Origin: Hyperoplus lanceolatus
Taxonomy: Eukaryota; Chordata; Actinopteri; Uranoscopiformes; Ammodytidae
Direction: 5' to 3'
Assembly: GCA_026929865.2 (NCBI GenBank)
Contig: CM049408.1
Location: 20,988,001-21,052,000 of the forward strand
DNA length: 64,000 nt
A model generated the notes under the pieces. It saw nothing but the letters and a program-made list of their open reading frames with translations. It ran no database searches and was not told the origin of the DNA. Shown here piece by piece: positions 57,936 through 64,000 of this stretch. Each line of letters starts with the position of its first letter. Positions within the stretch are counted from its first letter, which is position 1. The translations under genes and the position numbers were made by a program.

Positions 57936-58876
57936 TGTCAAAACTCTGGGAGTGTATGAGCTCAGTGCTAAAATATGAAAGGAAAAGGAGAAAGGTATTT
58001 ATTGTTGGAAAGTTAAATAAGAATATGACTACTTTTTGCTTCAGTTCAATCTCTCTTTTCCCTGCCCTCTCAAATTTCTTTCTCTAGATCAATGTGTAAA
58101 TATAAAAAAAATGTTAGGCCTTATTACAAAAAGAATAAAAAATTTAGAGAAGCTCATAATATTTGCGTTGACACTGTTAGAGGTGTAAATTAAAGTAGTT
58201 CCTTTTGAGAATAATCTTTGTGGTACACTATACTGCCTTTGGTCAATCAACTTGGGGGCAATGTTCCTCCTTCCTTCTCATGGCCCTTCTTTTTATTGTT
58301 ATTGTTGTTTGCAATTTCGAGTGTTTTCGACGATTACAGCGGCAATAAAGGTAGTACACATCTTTGATACCACTTTACATACGCATGAAGTGAATGCCAA
58401 TCAGCAAAAAATGCCTTTTTTAAAAACAGACAACTTCACTTGAAAATATTATGAGCTGGAATTAGTATTGATTCAACTTTATTTTGAGAACCTTTTGTTA
58501 GCTGCCATTGACGTAGGCCTACTAGTTCCCTGCGGTTAATTTAACTGATTTCAACACGTTTTGTACCAGAGTGACTTATCATGAGGACTGCCTGTAGATG
58601 GCAGCTGAGCTTTGAATGGCGCTGAAAATAAAAGCTCTTCAAAAGAATAATAAAATAACACACCATTAAAAAGATGAACACGTCCAAATAACAGACAAAG
58701 GGGGAACACATTTGCTGGTTTCCATCGTGTGTTGTGTTTTTGTTGTTTTTGCTGAGTGTTGTCGAACTAATTAACACAGTCAAAATAAGCTAACGTAACG
58801 TTAGCCGTCCAGCTAATAGCGATAACAACAACAGAACAACATATGTTGTGCTTAACTCAAACTGACGGCTTCCTAC

Positions 58877-59100
58877 CTTTTTCAAATTTGCTTCAGTGGC
58901 ACGAAATGTCCCCGCTAGAAATAATGACACCTGTGTTTTAGGTGTATTTTACCGTCGTCGTCGTAGTCGAGGCTTTGTTGATCTTTTTCAGCTGTTCTTG
59001 TCTGCGCTGCGCTCGAGGCCAGTATCAACATCCGGTCATGACGTGACATGCGCCGCAGAGAGGGTGCTGGGTGCTTCCTCCACAAGGTGGCAGCAGAGAG
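58877..59100 (-). promoter_or_regulatory. ypel5: ypel5 promoter and non-coding exon 1
   Basis: A donor AAAAAG|GTAGGA at 58877 on the minus strand pairs with the acceptor before 57967, giving a 5' UTR exon. Upstream lies CpG-rich DNA with GTCGTCGTCG words, a TGACGTGA CRE-like element at about 59040 and a CTCF-like motif at 59080-59098. The transcription start is not fixed, but is probably near 58950-59030. Confidence 0.5.
59080..59098 (+). promoter_or_regulatory. Strong CTCF consensus at ypel5 promoter
   Basis: CCACAAGGTGGCAGCAGAG matches the CTCF core at essentially every constrained position, including the downstream CAGAG extension. It lies about 50-150 bp upstream of the likely ypel5 start, pointing away from ypel5 and toward the plb1-like gene. 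Confidence 0.5.
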
Positions 59101-60922
59101 CGGGAAAGGCTTCACACACAACACTCATTTCAAAAGTACATCAATTAACTATATCTGTCAATAGCTGTGTTTCACCCAAACCTGTGCTTTATGTAACCTA
59201 GTGTGTACATCTTTGTGTGAAAAAAATATTTGGAGACACTGGGTCTGATGAATTAGAAGCTATTGAAGAAAGACACATGTATTTTCCATTCAAAATATCA
59301 ATTTAAAATGGAATATTGTGCAGAGTCCTCTGGGTTGGGCTTGGAGCTCATTTTCTTTTACGGGACATATTTCTCTGTAATGTAATGAATGCATTTAAAT
59401 GCAGTGTGAGGAACGAAGCAGAAGAACTCTGTTGTCCAGCTATCTTTTTTTCCACAGACAAGGCTGACATAGGCTATAGACTATACACAGTGCATGGGCA
59501 ACTGAGGGCAGCCCCATTTCCAATTGTTTTAAATAGACTCAATACACAATGTATATGGACGTGATCAGTCAACCTCGGATTATCTCCCAGATTAACTGAT
59601 TCAATTATTAGGTTTAATAACTGTCCAGACCAAAACGTTGTATTCCTTTTTTTGTGGATGATAACTTACATTTGCATGATGTTGATATCAAACACACAAA
59701 CCCAATTTTGGGCTGGCGGTCGGGGGCCCTAAGCAACCGCTTAGTTTGCTTATGCCTCGGGCCGGCTCGGGGTCTCCTACACCAGAGACGCGGGTGGAGA
59801 CTTCAAGATGCCACTGAGTCAGTTCAGCTGAGTTTGAGCAACAAAGCCAAGATGCAGGTGTGTTTTATTAATTTTTTTAGTGTCGTTTTATAGGTCACAG
59901 TTGGAAAAACAAGGGTGTAATAATACATTTACAGACGGCTCCATTCCCTTTACCTGCTTCAGGTCCTGGTATTGTAGTATTGTGCACCATGGCTCCCTGT
60001 CCCGCTGCATGACTGATGGAGACACTGTAATAATACGTGGCCATCATTCATGATGTGAGTAACATAAAAGTGGTCTTGATTGTACAGTCACAGCTTCATT
60101 CATATTAGTTGAAAAAAGCAATGCTGAAGTCCCTCGAGATATCGACTACATCACTTAAATCACTAAATGTCTGTCAAGATATATACGCACAGACTTTAGG
60201 CTACTCATGGTAGTAATGGACAAAAAAACTGACAAACAATAGTGGTGGCACATGTAGTTCTTAGTGGAATAAAGAATATGAAGCTGTAATCATGTGCGAA
60301 AACTTCAATCTTCTAGTCTTATGGCAAGAATATACAGACGGATGACAAATAAAAGGAAAAATCAACCAAGGGGTTGAGTGATGAGCATTTTGATGCACAC
60401 AGTTAATCTCATGCCAACACACCACAACATTTAAAACACATAAAAAACTTAATCTGCTGCTTGATGGGAAATCTGATAACTCCACAACATCAAGATAACT
60501 TGATGTTTTTTTACCCTCTCTTGATTCCAAGGGTCGGGCTATCTGCAAAGCCAATCTAAGGACAAACTCATAAAGTTGGCTATTTAGCAATGTAATCATA
60601 TATCATCTCATCTCCATAACTGAACATGATCAGTTTAGCTTGATTGCTGGTCGTTAACATCATTATCTAACCCTGGCGAAATCTATGAAATACCAGGAAG
60701 TTTACAAAGTGTCTTGTGCCATTCAGTCACATTTATTAAAGCATAACTTTACTATTTAAAAACAACAACTTTGCATACAGTATAACAAACATTATCCTTA
60801 ATATTTGAAATGTTTCTGTCAATACTATTAACGCTGTACATCAGCATGGAACACCTTGTCTATAAGATAGATTTCAAACTTTAATTAACCTCCCTCTTGT
60901 GATTCTGTCGAATTTGGCTGAT
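59101..60922. other. Intergenic DNA between ypel5 and the piggyBac relic
   Basis: No gene seen. The GGGCTGGCGGTCGGGGGCCCT stretch near 59710 and nearby GGCCGGCTCGGGG look like a fragment of a hAT-type terminus, too short to call. Confidence 0.5.
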
Positions 60923-60926
60923 TTAA

Positions 60927-62220
60927 CCTTCCTCCTGTGTTAACTTTCTGCTACCATCCATGGTGTTAGCGGGTCGGTTTCGACCCGTGTCTGAAATCAG
61001 CTGTAAAAAACACTAAAAACTACTATCTATCATCCTTTTCGTTTCTCATCTCTTGGTTACCTTGTTAGGATCCCTTATCCATGAAAATATTGTTTTTAAT
61101 ATCTTTGGTGTAGGGGGATGGGCCTTTTTTTTGTCAGTATGCGCCTCAATTTCAATAAAAAAATTGTAAAATGAACCTCAAGAGAATCATATAAATAAAT
61201 ATTTGGTTGTTGTGTTACCTGATTATTCCTGAGGGGTATGAGAACACATTTCTTAACTAAATTAGTTTTATTTATTTTTTCATATTAATATTATTGACCT
61301 TTTTAACATCTATGGTGTTACTGGTCAATTACGACCCATAAATATTTATTTCAGAAAACGGCAAAAAAAACTTTTATTTCAGCATTATACAAACACACAA
61401 TGAAAACCAGAACAAGTCACAACACAAAATATAGATTTGTAAGGTCAAATAAACAACAACCAATCAACCAATCAAACCAATCGAAATTAATTACTAGTTC
61501 CAAAACTAGTAAAAAAAACAGAGTAAAAGTCTCTGTGTGCATATTTTTGGTTGTGTTCAGACGTGTGGCAAAGAGCAACACTTTCAGTGTTCTTTGCAGA
61601 GATATTTCTTGCATGTAAAGCACAATACTTTTATCTTCCTGTCCTTAGTGCTTCGGCAGACCTGACACCTCTTATTTTTAGAATCAGGTGGCCATTTTCA
61701 CCAAAAACATGATCCAGAACTTGGCTCACTATATATCTCCTCATTTTTGAATACTGCAAATAGGAGATGTGCACTCTGCAAGTCACCAACTCTATACTGA
61801 ATTGACCTCACATGTCTGGATATGCCCGTCTGTTTGTTTTGCTTTTATGCAGGTATAAGGGCAAAAAAAGTCAAAAAGAGAACCCCCCCAGAGCTCACAT
61901 GATTGGGAGAGGAGCTGACTGTCATTGTGTTGGATGACAGTGCACTTATGATTTCAGTTTTGGCTCTAGTTATTGTTTTTTACATCTTGTTCTGTAACCG
62001 GGTTGAAAACGACCCTAACACCACCAGTGTTATCATTTCCACCAGAGCATTTTATAATTAACTATAATTAATTAAAAAAATAATTTTATTTTTTATTTTG
62101 TTGAAATAGAGGTTCCTGACAAAGTCAAGAAATCTTGATGCAATAAACAAAATGTAAGTGGTTCTTTTATGCATTTGAAATCCAAAACGGGTCGGTGGCG
62201 ACCCTAACACGAGAGGAAGG
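60927..62220 (-). mobile_element. piggyBac-like element between TTAA sites (1294 bp)
   Basis: TTAA occurs exactly at both borders (60923-60926 and 62221-62224), the piggyBac target. The ends are CCTTCCTCCTGTGTTA and, reversed, CCTTCCTCTCGTGTTA, a 16-bp terminal inverted repeat with two differences. A GGGTCG..CGACCC word is repeated at both ends and near 61325 and 62000. On the minus strand near 61683-61615 the frame encodes KNKRCQVCRSTKD, then CFTCKKYLCKEH. This is the cysteine-rich C-terminal zinc domain of piggyBac transposases (CxxC..CxxC..CxxH). The DDD catalytic core is absent, so this is an internally deleted, inactive copy. Confidence 0.82.
61613..61685 (-). pseudogene. Cysteine-rich C-terminus of a piggyBac transposase
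   Basis: In one minus-strand frame the pattern C-x2-C, about 14 residues, C-x2-C, four residues, C-x2-H is followed by a stop at the usual end of the protein. In intact transposases this domain binds DNA near the element ends. Only this terminal piece is readable; the frame to its 5' side contains stops and no catalytic motif is seen. Confidence 0.65.
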
Positions 62221-62224
62221 TTAA

Positions 62225-63114
62225 ATGTTTTCTCTCTGAAAATTGTAGTTAAATGAACAAGTTATTGGTACATACTGTATGATTCTATTAATCAATGTTT
62301 TGATCTCTTGATCTATCAATCTGATCGATCTTGGGCTCTTGATCATATCTTTGATCATGACACTGGGGAAAATGCAAAATGTCCTTACAGTGTTCAGTGT
62401 CATTTTGGTTTGAAATAAGTTGTCATGTGTAGTTTTTGGCAGAAGTCCTTTCTTTGCTAATGAAATCGTACCAGTCGCTTTTGACCGGGAACACAACCAA
62501 AGTCATTTTGAGTCACTATTTAACATGAACATGAAACAAACAACAAAACAGAAGGATTACAAGGCACAACATTTATGGTTGTTTGAAATGTTACACCCCA
62601 ATGAGTTTTATTATCAGTAATGTATTCATTTCCCTGGAAAATCACTCCGGTAACAATCACTGTTTCTTCCATTAAATGTATGATAACAAAGATTTATTGA
62701 TGAATTATCAAGTGTCATAATGAAACCCATAACTGTGACTTTTACATCACACTGACCTTCCATACTGTATCAGTTTGGTCTGGGGACACATTTTACTAGA
62801 GAAATGATAGAGATAGAGGAGGTGGTCCGATTTGTTATTTGGTTGATGGTAATCCAGATGAAACTGATAAGAAGAAGTTATGGCTGTATGTGAGTATAAT
62901 AAAAGTCGCAGGGAATGTTTTTCTTTTTACACCAGAAGTTGGTTTCCCTCCCTAAAACTTTGACCTCTTTTGGTAACTCCCCTTTACAGGTACGGTGTCT
63001 TTTACAGTCAGTAGGTGCTTACAGTCATTCTTTGAGGCAGAGGAGTGAAAAAAAGAGAAAGGGAATTCCACAAACCCCTTCAGTGAGGAAAGGTGCTCAG
63101 TATCCCACCACATC
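62225..63114 (+). promoter_or_regulatory. Upstream region of the plb1-like gene
   Basis: There is no coding sequence. A TATAATAAAA word at about 62895-62904 could serve as a TATA box, placing a start near 62930 and a 5' UTR of about 180 bases before ATG 63115. This is inferred from spacing alone. Confidence 0.35.
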
Positions 63115-64000
63115 ATGACTAGATCTGCACTCTTGATTCTGGCATTCCTTGTTGGATTCTGCGCTCAATTTACAGGTAAAGTAAAGTATTTTACAGTGAC
63201 TTTTTTTAGTCAGGGATCTGTAAGTGCAAAAGTGGCATTGTCATTTGATGAGATCAGAATAATTTGGTCACTGAATAGCCAGTGTGCTTATTGTGAACAC
63301 CGTTCATTTATGCATTTTTTTACCCTTTGGAACTCAGTCATTACTTGTTAACTTTCTGATAAGTTATAGATTTAGATTGATTTACATATCTTGGAAACAC
63401 ATAAAGTTTTTTGTTTGTTTCTTATGTCACATTTAGACGCTGTCAGCTTTGATGTACGGAAAAATGAACAATCAGAGAAGGTATGTCACTTATGACACTT
63501 TGGTGTGATACACTAGTCATTTTGAAATACACATATTGATACATGCTGTTCTGATATGCTATACATGTCTGAGGGATTGTTATTTTGTTCTACAGACAGA
63601 AGGTTACATGACGATACTCTGCTCACCAACACCTGCCCCTTTATCCCCATCCTCTTCAGGTACCGCACTCTCAAGAATCATAGTAATCTGATCCTTATTT
63701 ACTCAATACACAAAATTGCTGACATCTTTATTTCCCACTTCTTTTCTCTCCATCAGTTCATACTCTAAGACCTATTGATTTTTCAGCCGTTCATGTCGTG
63801 GGAATTCCACTCTCGCACAGGTAAAAAAGATTAAAATGCACAAATAATTGTCAGTAATTATTCAAAAGTTGGAAGCGGCACACAACCTAAACACAGAGGC
63901 TTCCTGAACTGCTATAAAGTGAGGCTAATGTATTGAAACCTTAAGCAAAATCTCACTCACTCTGACAACATGTGTGTTTGCATCATCAGGGATGAAGCAT
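63115..64000 (+). CDS. plb1: 5' end of a phospholipase B1-like gene (partial)
   Basis: Four complete small exons and the start of a fifth join in phase: 63115-63175, 63437-63480, 63596-63659, 63757-63820 and from 63990 to the window edge. The product starts with a typical signal peptide (MTRSALLILAFLVGFCAQFT). It continues to a CSPTPAPLSPSS segment and then SVHTLRPIDFSAVHVVGIPL. The C..P.P...SVH.LRP.D.....A.G sequence is the entry motif of each phospholipase B1 repeat (mammalian repeats read SVHxLRPxDIKVVAALGDSL). PLB1 is a membrane-anchored or secreted GDSL-type lipase of gut and epididymis. The first mammalian repeat also lacks a canonical GDSL serine, as here. The identification rests on one motif plus neighbourhood; a paralogue is possible. 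Confidence 0.62.

Overview
This is a stretch of vertebrate nuclear genome, almost certainly from a ray-finned (teleost) fish. The coding exons are small and widely spaced with GT..AG introns. Long (CA)n/(TA)n microsatellites are common. The mobile elements are typical fish ones: several hAT-type elements with 8-bp target duplications, a piggyBac relic, a Helitron relic and a LINE of the L2 kind. Four protein genes can be recognised by reading exons and joining splice phases. lbh (+, about 15.7-28.3 kb) is a small acidic transcription cofactor. lclat1 (+, promoter perhaps near 40 kb, coding 44.65-49.46 kb) is lysocardiolipin acyltransferase 1. ypel5 (-, coding 57.94-57.45 kb, first exon near 58.9 kb) is a Yippee-type zinc protein. 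The 5' end of a plb1-like phospholipase B1 gene (+, from 63.1 kb) runs off the right edge.

Layout. 1-15.5 kb is mostly non-coding: a pyrimidine tract with a G19 run, a composite hAT relic, a Helitron helicase relic, a MITE, three splice-consistent exons of an unrecognised minus-strand transcript, an AACCCA-rich repeat and a 5'-truncated L2-like LINE. 15.5-28.4 kb is lbh; its first intron begins with a 144-bp TG repeat and its second intron holds a 3.2-kb transposon block flanked by a 9-bp duplication, with a complete 1.4-kb hAT element nested inside. 28.4-44.6 kb is a repeat-rich spacer. It has a hAT element, a second diverged copy of part of the lbh 3' UTR, an L2 tail, a palindromic foldback element and a probable lclat1 promoter. 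44.6-51 kb is lclat1, with a hAT element in its 3' UTR. 51-57.4 kb holds another hAT element and the ypel5 3' side. 59-63 kb is intergenic, with a piggyBac-like element between TTAA sites.

Gene order. From memory, human chromosome 2p23 has PLB1, then ALK, YPEL5, LBH and LCLAT1. The same neighbourhood is recognisable here, but ypel5 lies on the far side of lclat1 in opposite orientation and plb1 is next to it. This implies local rearrangement. The genes are not an operon and share no pathway: lbh is a Wnt-linked transcription regulator, lclat1 remodels phospholipids at the ER, ypel5 belongs to the CTLH ubiquitin-ligase neighbourhood, and plb1 is a secreted or brush-border lipase.

I saw no complete novel multi-gene system. 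The most unusual items are the nested transposon block in lbh, the duplicated lbh 3' UTR block, the perfect 30-bp-arm palindrome at 39 kb, the poly-C splice acceptor of ypel5 and the unassigned spliced transcript at 8.2-9.6 kb.
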